From Bacteroidales bacterium (GTDB lineage: Bacteria > Bacteroidota > Bacteroidia > Bacteroidales > Muribaculaceae): a stretch of 33,047 bases of DNA. The notes beneath the pieces were generated by a model. That model ran no database searches, had not been told where the DNA came from, and saw only the letters and a program-made list of their open reading frames with translations. Location of the stretch: NCBI GenBank assembly GCA_014800735.1, contig JAAVFP010000011.1, positions 1-33,047 on the forward strand. The letters are read 5' to 3'. Position numbers and translations under genes: made by a program. The first letter of the stretch is position 1; the number at the start of each line of letters is the position of its first letter. Shown one piece after another: positions 1 through 6,749 of this stretch.

Positions 1-902
1 ATTCCCTTGACACGCTCCTCGAACTCGCCGCGGTATTTGGTACCTGCGACAATAGAAGCCATGTCGAGCGACACGACGCGCTTGTTGAAGAGGATGCGCG
101 ACACCTTGCGCTGGATGATGCGGAGTGCAAGACCTTCGACAATAGCGGATTTGCCCACGCCGGGCTCGCCGATGAGCACAGGATTGTTCTTCTTGCGGCG
201 GCTCAGAATCTGGGCCAGACGCTCGATTTCGATTTCGCGGCCTACCACGGGATCCAGACGCCCCTCCGAGGCTGCCCGGGTCATGTCGTTGCCGAATTTA
301 TCAAGCATAGGGGTGTCCGTGCGGCCCTGGGTGCGGCGTGCGCCGTTGCGGGCATCCTGACCACCCTGCGGATTATTCTCGCTGTCGGGCGTACCGGCCT
401 GGTCGCGTGGAGCTTCGGCCACACCGCCAACCATTTCAGGCTCGGGCTCAGTGGAGAAACGCGCCAGTGCCTCACGGCGTAGACCATCGTAGGTGACGCC
501 GGCGCTGAAATAAGGAGCGATAAGTTCGAAGTTGCGCACCTCCTTGTTGTGGAACAGTGCCAGCAGCAGATGCTCGAGGTCCACCAGTGGAGATTTCATG
601 TAGCGTGCCTCGATGATGGCAAGCTTGATAATTAATGTGACAATACGGTTGAAGTACTCCGGCGATTTTCCCTCCGAAGCCTCGGGTTCGAAGAGCGCAC
701 GGTCAAGGCTCGTGCGGAGGTCTGCCAAAGTGTCAGCACCGACAATGGCCTCCAGAAGCTCAGCCGAACGGGTGCCCGGAGCGGACAGCTCCAGCAGCAG
801 GTGAGCCGGCATGATGGCGGCATTGTTGTGGTTGGTGCATTGAGTGCGCAGGCGGTCAATGAGCGCCCGCGCTTCCTGGGTATATTTCTGGTTGTTATCC
901 AT
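1..902 (-). CDS. clpC: ATP-dependent Clp protease ATP-binding subunit ClpC, N-terminal part
   Basis: The gene starts at the ATG complementary to 900-902 and runs off the left edge, so 300 codons are visible. ClpC is an AAA+ unfoldase that feeds substrates into ClpP. Residues 1 to about 140 resemble the paired helical Clp N repeat. A polar linker rich in Gly, Arg, Gln and Asp follows. The first ATPase domain then begins with DPVVGRE, and the Walker A motif GEPGVGKS lies at residues 245-252. The pore-loop stretch [11 protein letters not shown] is near the cut edge. Walker B and the second ATPase domain lie outside the window. The gene is divergent from gyrA. ClpA or ClpB is less likely given the linker and the KYRGEFEER context, but the C-terminal half would settle it. 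Confidence 0.9.
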   Translation of the reverse strand, partial: MDNNQKYTQEARALIDRLRTQCTNHNNAAIMPAHLLLELSAPGTRSAELLEAIVGADTLADLRTSLDRALFEPEASEGKSPEYFNRIVTLIIKLAIIEARYMKSPLVDLEHLLLALFHNKEVRNFELIAPYFSAGVTYDGLRREALARFSTEPEPEMVGGVAEAPRDQAGTPDSENNPQGGQDARNGARRTQGRTDTPMLDKFGNDMTRAASEGRLDPVVGREIEIERLAQILSRRKKNNPVLIGEPGVGKSAIVEGLALRIIQRKVSRILFNKRVVSLDMASIVAGTKYRGEFEERVKG

Positions 903-1087
903 AAGCAATTCCTTGTGTGATGAAGTAATGCAATAATCGTGCCAAATGATTATAAAAAACACAAAAACACGGAGTAGGGCGGTCGGCCTGACTGGCAGTT
1001 CACACCTGCCTCCGCGCTATACATATATTATATAATTATTTTGCGCAAGGAATGTTCAAAAAAAACTGCAATTCGAAAAATTATTCG

Positions 1088-1095
1088 TATCTTTG
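1088..1095 (+). promoter_or_regulatory. Bacteroidota -7 element for gyrA (TATCTTTG)
   Basis: TATCTTTG matches TAnnTTTG and lies 88 bases before the gyrA ATG. I see no clean TTG box 19-20 bases upstream, so only the -7 half is supported. It implies a leader of about 80 bases. The rest of the 903-1183 spacer is AT-rich; I saw no matching element for clpC on the other strand. Confidence 0.5.
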
Positions 1096-1125
1096 TATGA
1101 AAATTTAGCGGGTGGCCACACCGGT

Positions 1126-1143
1126 CACAGCGTTAATGCTGTG
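1126..1143 (+). other. Hairpin in the gyrA leader
   Basis: CACAGC at 1126-1131 and GCTGTG at 1138-1143 form a perfect six-pair stem with a six-base loop, between the proposed promoter and the gyrA start. There is no T run, so it is not an intrinsic terminator. A role in translation or mRNA stability is possible but not shown. Confidence 0.35.
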
Positions 1144-1183
1144 CCAAAAGTGCCTAAACGCTTAACAGTCATTCTATTACAGT

Positions 1184-3772
1184 ATGATAGACGGAGACCG
1201 CATTTTTAAGATAAATATCGAAAATGAAATGAAGACGGCCTACATCGACTACTCAATGTCGGTGATAGTGTCGCGCGCCCTCCCTGATGTCCGCGACGGT
1301 ATGAAACCCGTGCACCGCCGTGTGCTCTACGGCATGAACGAGATGGGCAACACCAGTAACAAACCTTTTAAGAAATCCGCCAACTGCGTGGGCGAAGTTA
1401 TGGGTAAGTATCACCCCCATGGCGACTCGTCCATCTACGGCACTGTAGTGCGAATGGCACAGTGGTGGAGCCTCCGCCACACCCTTGTGGACGGTCACGG
1501 CAACTTCGGCTCTATCGACGGCGATGGCCCTGCGGCTATGCGTTACACCGAGGTTCGCCTCGACCCTCTGGGCGAAGAAATGCTTCGCGATATTGATGCC
1601 GATACCGTTGACTTCGTTCCCAACTACGACAACTCGCGCAAGGAGCCCGTGGTGCTCCCCACCCGCTTCCCCAATCTCCTTGTCAACGGTGCTTCCGGCA
1701 TCGCCGTGGGTATGGCCACCAATATGGCTCCCCACAACCTCACCGAAAGTATCAACGGCTGCATCGCTCTGCTGGATAACCCCGAAATGAGCGTGGCCGA
1801 CCTCTCCAAAATCATCCTTGCTCCCGACTTTCCCACCGGCGGTATTATTTATGGTTACGACGGTGTGCGCGAAGCCTTCGAAACCGGCCGCGGCCGCATC
1901 GTGGTTCGAGCTAAGGCCGAAATCGAGCAGAAGAAGGACCACGAGCTTATCGTGGTTACCGAGATTCCCTACGGCGTCAACCGTGCCGAGCTCATCAAGA
2001 ACATCGCCGACATGGTGGTGGACAAGCGTCTTGACGGCATCTCGAACATCAATGACGAATCCGACCGCGACGGCATGCGCATCGTGATTACACTCAAATC
2101 GGATGCCAACGCCAACGTTGTGCTCAACAAGCTCTACAAGATGACGGCGATGCAGTCGTCGTTCCCGGTCAACAACGTTGCGCTGGTGAACGGCCGTCCC
2201 CGCACTCTCAACCTGAAAGAGCTTCTTCAGGCTTTCATCGACCACCGCCGCGAAGTGGTGACCCGCCGCACCCAATATGAGCTGCGCAAAGCCCGCGAGC
2301 GTGCCCACATCCTGGAGGGCCTCATGATTGCCGTTCAGAATATCGACGAAGTTATCGCCATCATCAAGGCATCCAAGACCACCGAGGAAGCCCGCCGCGC
2401 GCTGGCCGACCGCTTCCAGCTGTCCGACGCCCAGACTCAGGCTATCGTGGACATGCGTCTGCGTGCGCTCACCAATCTCGCCGTGGAGGAACTCCAGAAG
2501 GACATCGACGATATCCACAAACGTATCGCCGAACTCGAGCTCATTTTGAGCGACGAAAACGTTCTCCGCGAACTCATCAAGAGCGAGCTCGCCGAGGTGG
2601 CCGCAAAATATGGCGACAAGCGTCGCACCCAGATTGACTATACCGCCGGCTCTTTCAATGCCGAGGACTTCTATGCCGACGACGACGTGATTATCACCAT
2701 CTCGCACCTCGGCTATATCAAGCGCACACCCCTCACCGAATTCCGCGCCCAGGGTCGTGGCGGTGTCGGCGCACGCGGTGCTTCGGCACGCGAGTCGGAC
2801 TTCATCGAGCATATCTACACCGCTACGATGCACGACACGATGCTGTTCTTCACCGACCGCGGTCTGGTGTACAAAATGCGCGTCTACGAACTGCCCGACG
2901 CCACCAAGACCGGCAAGGGCCGCGCTCTCCAGAATCTGCTCAACATCGAGCAGGGCGACAGCGTGAACGCTTTCATCCGCTGCAAGCAGCTCGACGATCC
3001 TGAATATACCTCGACCCACTACCTTGTGTTCGCCACCCGCGACGGCCTTATCAAGAAGACACTCCTTTCGGAATACGCCCGCGTGATGGCCAAAGGTAAG
3101 AAAGCAATCGTTATCCGCGAGGGCGACCGCCTGGTGGGCGTAGAGCTCACCGACGGCAATAGCGAAATCCTGATGGCTAACCGCCACGGCCGTGCTATCC
3201 GCTTCAACGAGAACGAACTGCGCTCCATGGGCCGTGTGAGCTCCGGTGTGCGCGGCATGCGCATCGACGAGAACAGCGACGACGAAGTTATCGGCCTGAT
3301 TGCAATGAGCGAGAACACTGAGAACAATGTGCTTGTTCTTTCTCAGAAGGGCTTCGGCAAACGCTCCTACCTGGACGATTACCGCATCACCCGCCGCGGT
3401 GCCAAGGGCGTGAAGACCATGAATATCACCGACAAGACCGGCGAGCTGGTGGCCTTCAAGAGCGTCAACGATGACAACGACCTGATGATTATCAACAAGA
3501 GTGGTGTTGTGCTCCGCATCCATGTGGCCGACATCCGCGTGATGGGCCGTGCCACCCAGGGCGTGCGCATCATCAACCTCGAAAAGCGCGGCGACTCCAT
3601 TGCATCCGTTTGCTGTGTGGACGCCGACCCCGAGGAGGAAGTTGAAGCAGTAGCTCCCGACGCCGAGGAGCTCCCCGCTCTCTCCGACGACGAAGTAATC
3701 GAAGAAGTGGAGGACGTGGAGGAAGAATCCGACGCGACCGACTCCGCCGAAAACGATGAAAGCGAAGAATAA
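1184..3772 (+). CDS. gyrA: DNA gyrase subunit A
   Basis: This is the breakage-reunion subunit of gyrase, which with GyrB introduces negative supercoils using ATP. The 862-residue protein opens with the family block YSMSVIVSRALPDVRDGMKP. The catalytic tyrosine is Y121 in AAMRYTE. The quinolone-determining region has S82 (E. coli S83 equivalent) but G86 where E. coli has D87. The C-terminal beta-pinwheel starts around residue 500, and its GyrA-box reads QGRGGVG instead of QRRGGKG. The last 50 residues or so are highly acidic, as in many GyrA tails. The ATG at 1184 gives the conserved N-terminus MIDGDRIFKINIE. The TPR gene follows after 42 bases with no visible promoter, so co-transcription is likely. 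ParC is excluded by the N-terminal block. Confidence 0.97.
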   Translation: MIDGDRIFKINIENEMKTAYIDYSMSVIVSRALPDVRDGMKPVHRRVLYGMNEMGNTSNKPFKKSANCVGEVMGKYHPHGDSSIYGTVVRMAQWWSLRHTLVDGHGNFGSIDGDGPAAMRYTEVRLDPLGEEMLRDIDADTVDFVPNYDNSRKEPVVLPTRFPNLLVNGASGIAVGMATNMAPHNLTESINGCIALLDNPEMSVADLSKIILAPDFPTGGIIYGYDGVREAFETGRGRIVVRAKAEIEQKKDHELIVVTEIPYGVNRAELIKNIADMVVDKRLDGISNINDESDRDGMRIVITLKSDANANVVLNKLYKMTAMQSSFPVNNVALVNGRPRTLNLKELLQAFIDHRREVVTRRTQYELRKARERAHILEGLMIAVQNIDEVIAIIKASKTTEEARRALADRFQLSDAQTQAIVDMRLRALTNLAVEELQKDIDDIHKRIAELELILSDENVLRELIKSELAEVAAKYGDKRRTQIDYTAGSFNAEDFYADDDVIITISHLGYIKRTPLTEFRAQGRGGVGARGASARESDFIEHIYTATMHDTMLFFTDRGLVYKMRVYELPDATKTGKGRALQNLLNIEQGDSVNAFIRCKQLDDPEYTSTHYLVFATRDGLIKKTLLSEYARVMAKGKKAIVIREGDRLVGVELTDGNSEILMANRHGRAIRFNENELRSMGRVSSGVRGMRIDENSDDEVIGLIAMSENTENNVLVLSQKGFGKRSYLDDYRITRRGAKGVKTMNITDKTGELVAFKSVNDDNDLMIINKSGVVLRIHVADIRVMGRATQGVRIINLEKRGDSIASVCCVDADPEEEVEAVAPDAEELPALSDDEVIEEVEDVEEESDATDSAENDESEE

Positions 3773-3814
3773 ACAGATAAAAGATAAATTACCAACACAT
3801 AAACACTTAAAACA

Positions 3815-5056
3815 ATGAAGAAACTTAGTTTTCTCGCATTAAGCCTTGCTTCGGTTTTCGCAGCCAGCGCACAGCAGGCTGTGCTCAAGGAAGCCGAACG
3901 CGCCATGAAAAGCGGTGCCGATGTAGCGAAAGTTGTTGAAATCGTTACTCCGGCATTCTCCGATCCCGAGACTGCAACCCTGGCCCAGACCTGGTACATC
4001 CCCGGTAAGGCTGCTTTCTCGCAGTACGACAAACTCCTCGGCATCAAGGCTTTCAAGCCCGATGATCCCCAGGTGGATCCCGTGAAGATGGCCAACATGC
4101 TTATCTCCGGCTACGACTACTTCATGAAAGCCCTTCCTCTGGACTCCGTTGCCGATGCCAAAGGCAAAATCAAGACCAAATACTCCAAAGATATCGTAAA
4201 TACCCTTGCCGGTCACTTCTCGGACTACTCCGCAGCCGGTGCCGACCTGTTCAATGCCAAGGATTACAAGGGCGCATATCAGGCTTGGGGCATTTTCACC
4301 GACATTCTCGAGAATCCCACCCTTGCCAAGGGCGTATCCAAGGTTCCCAATGACACTCTGATTGGCGAAATCTACTTCAACCAGGCCCTGGCAGCATGGC
4401 AGGCAGATGATTTCAACGGCTCCTTCGATGCCTTCATGAACGCCAAGAACAAGGGCTACAACAAGAAGCAGCTCTATGACTACGCTATGGCTGTAGCTCA
4501 GAACATCCCCGACAACGAGAAGGTGCTCATGGTTGCCCGCGAAGCTCTTCCCCTCTACGGTGCCGAGGATAACAACTACATGGCTCAGATTGTTAACTAC
4601 TATCTCCAGGCCAAGGACTTCGACAATGCCTTCAAGGTAATCAACGACGCTATCGCTGCTGAACCCAACAACGCTCAGTACTACGTAATCCAGGGTGTAC
4701 TCTACGAGAACCAGGAGAAGCGTCCCGAAGCCAAGGCTGCCTACGATAAAGCCCGCACCATCGACCCCAAAAACGCTCAGGCTCAGTTCAACTTTGGCCG
4801 TATTCTCTGCGAAGAAGCTTATGCCGCCAGCGATGGCGCTCCCACCTCGCCCAAGGAATACGATGAGTACTACAACGCCAACATCAAGCCTCTCTTCGTG
4901 CAGGCTGCCGACGTGCTTGAAAGCGCCTACACTCTCGACCAGGAACAGAATCCCGAATATCCCAACGGCGACATCCTGAAATATCTCGAGAACGTTTACT
5001 ACAACCTCAACGACGAAGCTAAGCTCAACGACGTTAAAAAGCGTATGGCTTACTAA
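3815..5056 (+). CDS. Secreted tetratricopeptide-repeat protein
   Basis: A 413-residue protein with a classic signal peptide: a KK start, a hydrophobic stretch and an ASAQ-type cleavage region near residue 20. The mature part is almost entirely helical with TPR-like repeats. The clearest lie at about residues 250-340, with PNNAQYYVIQGVLYENQ and DPKNAQAQFNFGRIL spaced as consecutive units. It should act as a periplasmic protein-interaction scaffold. The gene follows gyrA by 42 bases without an obvious promoter. A TPR protein downstream of gyrA is, as I recall, a common Bacteroidales arrangement, but its partner is unknown to me. No enzymatic motif is seen. Confidence 0.85.
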   Translation: MKKLSFLALSLASVFAASAQQAVLKEAERAMKSGADVAKVVEIVTPAFSDPETATLAQTWYIPGKAAFSQYDKLLGIKAFKPDDPQVDPVKMANMLISGYDYFMKALPLDSVADAKGKIKTKYSKDIVNTLAGHFSDYSAAGADLFNAKDYKGAYQAWGIFTDILENPTLAKGVSKVPNDTLIGEIYFNQALAAWQADDFNGSFDAFMNAKNKGYNKKQLYDYAMAVAQNIPDNEKVLMVAREALPLYGAEDNNYMAQIVNYYLQAKDFDNAFKVINDAIAAEPNNAQYYVIQGVLYENQEKRPEAKAAYDKARTIDPKNAQAQFNFGRILCEEAYAASDGAPTSPKEYDEYYNANIKPLFVQAADVLESAYTLDQEQNPEYPNGDILKYLENVYYNLNDEAKLNDVKKRMAY

Positions 5057-5372
5057 TCGAACGGTAGAAAACTATAAAGCAAAAAAGCGTCCGAAGGACA
5101 CAGAATTATCATAACCCCGGTTGCCGGAGCCTTTTGGCGTAGGCGACCGGGGTTAAATGCAACAAACAGGGGGCGCCCGAAGGCCGCCGAAAAGGTAGAA
5201 TGTAGATTGTCCCCCTTTTCACGGCCCGATGTAATCAGTTGATAAATAGAGTAGTGTGCGAAGCACTTTAACTTTGTATGAAAAAAGTGATAAAAAAGCG
5301 CCGAAAAAATTTGCACAAACAATAAAAATGCACTAACTTTGTACTCGCAAAATCGAGACATTGTTTTTGCAC
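5057..5372. other. Spacer with a GC-rich inverted repeat and a duplicated -7-like motif
   Basis: I see no credible gene here. TAACCCCGGTTGCC (5112-5125) and its near-perfect complement (5142-5155, one G.T pair) form a 14-pair stem with a 16-base loop, which may end the gyrA-TPR transcript although no T run follows. TAACTTTG occurs at 5269-5276 and again at 5334-5341. Only the second has a correctly spaced TTTG box and is taken as the tRNA promoter. Confidence 0.5.
5310..5341 (+). promoter_or_regulatory. Promoter of the tRNA(CAU)-tRNA-Ser unit
   Basis: TTTG at 5310-5313, a 20-base gap and TAACTTTG at 5334-5341 match the Bacteroidota sigma-ABfr consensus. Transcription would start a few bases later, about 25 bases before the first tRNA. 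Confidence 0.8.
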
Positions 5373-5446
5373 GGTCCTATAGCTCAGTTGGTTAGAGCAC
5401 CTGACTCATAATCAGGGAGTCCTTGGTTCAAGCCCAAGTGGGACCA
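5373..5446 (+). tRNA. tRNA with CAU anticodon (Met elongator or Ile2)
   Basis: A complete 74-base cloverleaf. The acceptor GGTCCTA pairs with TGGGACC (one T.G pair), the D stem is GCTC/GAGC, the anticodon stem is CCTGA/TCAGG with loop CTCATAA, and the T arm is CTTGG-TTCAAGC-CCAAG. The anticodon CAT is at 5407-5409. The discriminator is A and CCA is not encoded. A CAU anticodon may belong to elongator tRNA-Met or to tRNA-Ile whose C34 is turned into lysidine by TilS; I cannot separate these by eye. It is not the initiator type, because position 1 pairs. Confidence 0.92.
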
Positions 5447-5465
5447 CAAAAACAAGCGCAAAATT

Positions 5466-5553
5466 GGAGTGGTGCTCGAGTGGCTGAAGAGGCACGCCTG
5501 GAAAGCGTGTATACGCCAAAAGCGTATCCCGAGTTCGAATCTCGGTCACTCCG
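5466..5553 (+). tRNA. tRNA-Ser (GGA)
   Basis: An 88-base class II tRNA. The acceptor is GGAGTGG/TCACTCC, the anticodon loop contains GGA inside CCTGGAAAGC, and a long variable arm (TACGC/GCGTA) is typical of serine tRNAs. The T loop is TTCGAAT and the discriminator is G. It is 19 bases downstream of the CAU tRNA and shares its promoter and terminator. Confidence 0.93.
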
Positions 5554-5558
5554 CTAAG

Positions 5559-5599
5559 GAAAGGGCTGATAATCATTGATTATCAGCCCTTTCATTTTT
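5559..5599 (+). terminator. Intrinsic terminator of the tRNA pair
   Basis: GAAAGGGCTGATAAT (5559-5573) pairs perfectly with ATTATCAGCCCTTTC (5579-5593) around a five-base loop, followed by CATTTTT. It may also slow transcripts arriving from the minus-strand acetyltransferase gene, which ends at 5618. Confidence 0.85.
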
Positions 5600-5617
5600 G
5601 TCGGAAGTATATCGAGA

Positions 5618-6052
5618 TTACTCCAGGCGCATGGCGATGTGCGGGATGCCGGCATCGAGGAACTCCCCGGATGTTTCCACAAAGCCAAGCGATTTATAGA
5701 AGTCTTTCAGATAGGCTTGCGCTTCAATCTCTATGGCCGGAGCCTTTTCTTTAGCTATCCGTATTGCCTCGGCCATCATCCGGCGCGCCAGCCCTTGCCC
5801 GCGGGCTTCTTTCATCACCAGCACACGCCCTATTGAAGTCTCGGGGAATTTCACACCGGGGTCAATCACCCTGAGATAAGAAAGAATCTTGCCATCTTTT
5901 TCAATATAAACGTGGGTGGACAGGCGGTCCAGATTATCGATGTCCTGGTACTGACACTTTTGTTCAACAACGAACACTTCGGCCCTACAACGCAGAATTT
6001 CGTATAATTCCGCGGTTGTCAGTTCGTCAAACCGTTTTATGTTTATCTTCAT
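5618..6052 (-). CDS. elaA: GNAT family N-acetyltransferase, ElaA-like
   Basis: A 144-residue single-domain acyl-CoA N-acyltransferase. The ElaA-type signatures are LRCRAEVFVVEQ and YQDIDNLD near residues 20-45, the acetyl-CoA loop region RVLVMKEARGQGLAR near 75-90, and AQAYLKDFYKSLGFV followed by GIPHIAMRLE at the C-terminus. The length fits ElaA (about 150). Its natural substrate is not established. I see no TAnnTTTG element upstream. The stop codon lies just beyond the tRNA terminator hairpin on the opposite strand. Confidence 0.85.
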   Translation of the reverse strand: MKINIKRFDELTTAELYEILRCRAEVFVVEQKCQYQDIDNLDRLSTHVYIEKDGKILSYLRVIDPGVKFPETSIGRVLVMKEARGQGLARRMMAEAIRIAKEKAPAIEIEAQAYLKDFYKSLGFVETSGEFLDAGIPHIAMRLE

Positions 6053-6177
6053 GATGTAGTATTAATTTGTGCGAGTCCTAAGAGTGTGTTTACTTTTAAA
6101 TGATTTTAGCACAAAGAGAAATTGAAGATTTCTCCTCGGCCGCAGCTAATAACCCTCATATTTTTTAATAAGCTCTT

Positions 6178-6468
6178 TTATTCGAACGAAGCGGTGAAGT
6201 TGTCAACGTTGTGCTTGGTTACGTGGAACTGAGTCAGTTCGTAGTCGGCGATACCATTGATGTAGAAAGGGTCCTGCTGATAAATGGCTGTAGCTTCCTG
6301 AGCATTTTTTGCGTTGCATAGAATCACACCTCCGGTGCGGGGTTCCTGTGGGCCGGACGCGATAAAGATGCCCTGAGCATAGAGCTGGTCCAGGAACTGA
6401 CGATGAGCGGCCAAAAAGCGTTCAACTTCCTCAATAGGTTTCTTGTAGTTTACTTTCAGAATAAACAT
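6178..6468 (-). CDS. YciI family protein
   Basis: A 96-residue protein starting MFILKVNYKKPIEEVE. It has the small ferredoxin-like alpha/beta fold pattern of YciI/YCII proteins, with the HRQFLDQLYAQGIFIASGP block (residues about 21-40) and DPFYINGIADYELTQF near the C-terminus. YCII proteins are proposed to carry an active-site His-Asp pair; H21 here fits that spot. The actual reaction is unknown. The ATG at 6466-6468 is chosen because a longer reading to 6585 would translate through the tRNA-Pro region and its terminator. The gene starts only 22 bases beyond that terminator and no own promoter is visible. Confidence 0.82.
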   Translation of the reverse strand: MFILKVNYKKPIEEVERFLAAHRQFLDQLYAQGIFIASGPQEPRTGGVILCNAKNAQEATAIYQQDPFYINGIADYELTQFHVTKHNVDNFTASFE

Positions 6469-6490
6469 GGCATGGAGATAATAATGTTGA

Positions 6491-6545
6491 AAAGAAAAAC
6501 ACCCTTCATACAATCCGCAGGCAGCGTCTCGTGTGAAGGGTGTTT
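6491..6545 (-). terminator. Intrinsic terminator of tRNA-Pro
   Basis: AAACACCCTTCA (6497-6508) pairs perfectly with TGAAGGGTGTTT (6534-6545). Read on the minus strand, the stem is followed by a broken T run (complement of 6491-6499). The loop is long, about 25 bases, and has room for an inner stem. Confidence 0.75.
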
Positions 6546-6554
6546 GCGGTTTTG

Positions 6555-6628
6555 TCGGGGTGACAGGATTCGAACCTGCGACCACCTGGTCCCAAACCAG
6601 GTGCGCTACCGGACTGCGCTACGCCCCG
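6555..6628 (-). tRNA. tRNA-Pro (TGG)
   Basis: Read on the minus strand it starts CGGGGCGTAGCGCAG, has anticodon stem CCTGG/CCAGG with loop TTTGGGA (anticodon TGG, complement of 6592-6594), T loop TTCGAAT and 3' end TCACCCCGA without encoded CCA. The acceptor stem contains a C.A mismatch at positions 6:67, where a C-G pair would be expected. Everything else is canonical. Confidence 0.93.
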
Positions 6629-6638
6629 AAAAACACTG

Positions 6639-6670
6639 CAAAGTTACTAACTTATTCCTGAAAAACCAAA
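6639..6670 (-). promoter_or_regulatory. Promoter of tRNA-Pro
   Basis: On the minus strand TTTG (complement of 6667-6670), 20 bases, then TAACTTTG (complement of 6639-6646) match the consensus exactly. It lies back to back with the valS promoter starting at 6687. Confidence 0.8.
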
Positions 6671-6686
6671 TTTATTTATCAGGTCG

Positions 6687-6716
6687 TTGGGGTGTGGTAG
6701 ATTTTTTTTAATTTTG
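6687..6716 (+). promoter_or_regulatory. Promoter of valS
   Basis: TTG at 6687-6689, a 19-base gap and TAATTTTG at 6709-6716 match the Bacteroidota consensus. The implied leader is about 27 bases, too short for a T-box. Confidence 0.78.
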
Positions 6717-6749
6717 TAGCCTGAAAGAAAAAATCATAGCAAAATCATT

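Noticed and set aside
1020-1045. AT-rich alternating stretch near 1020-1045 as a replication origin or attachment site
   Set aside because: It is short, has no DnaA-box cluster or target duplication and is explained as AT-rich promoter DNA between divergent genes.
5053-5361. A 102-codon minus-strand frame in the spacer before the tRNAs
   Set aside because: It covers the tRNA promoter and the hairpin, has no promoter of its own and looks like no known protein.
6469-6585. Longer N-terminus of the YciI-like protein
   Set aside because: The extension is the translated tRNA-Pro 3' end and its terminator, and the family starts at MFILKVNY.
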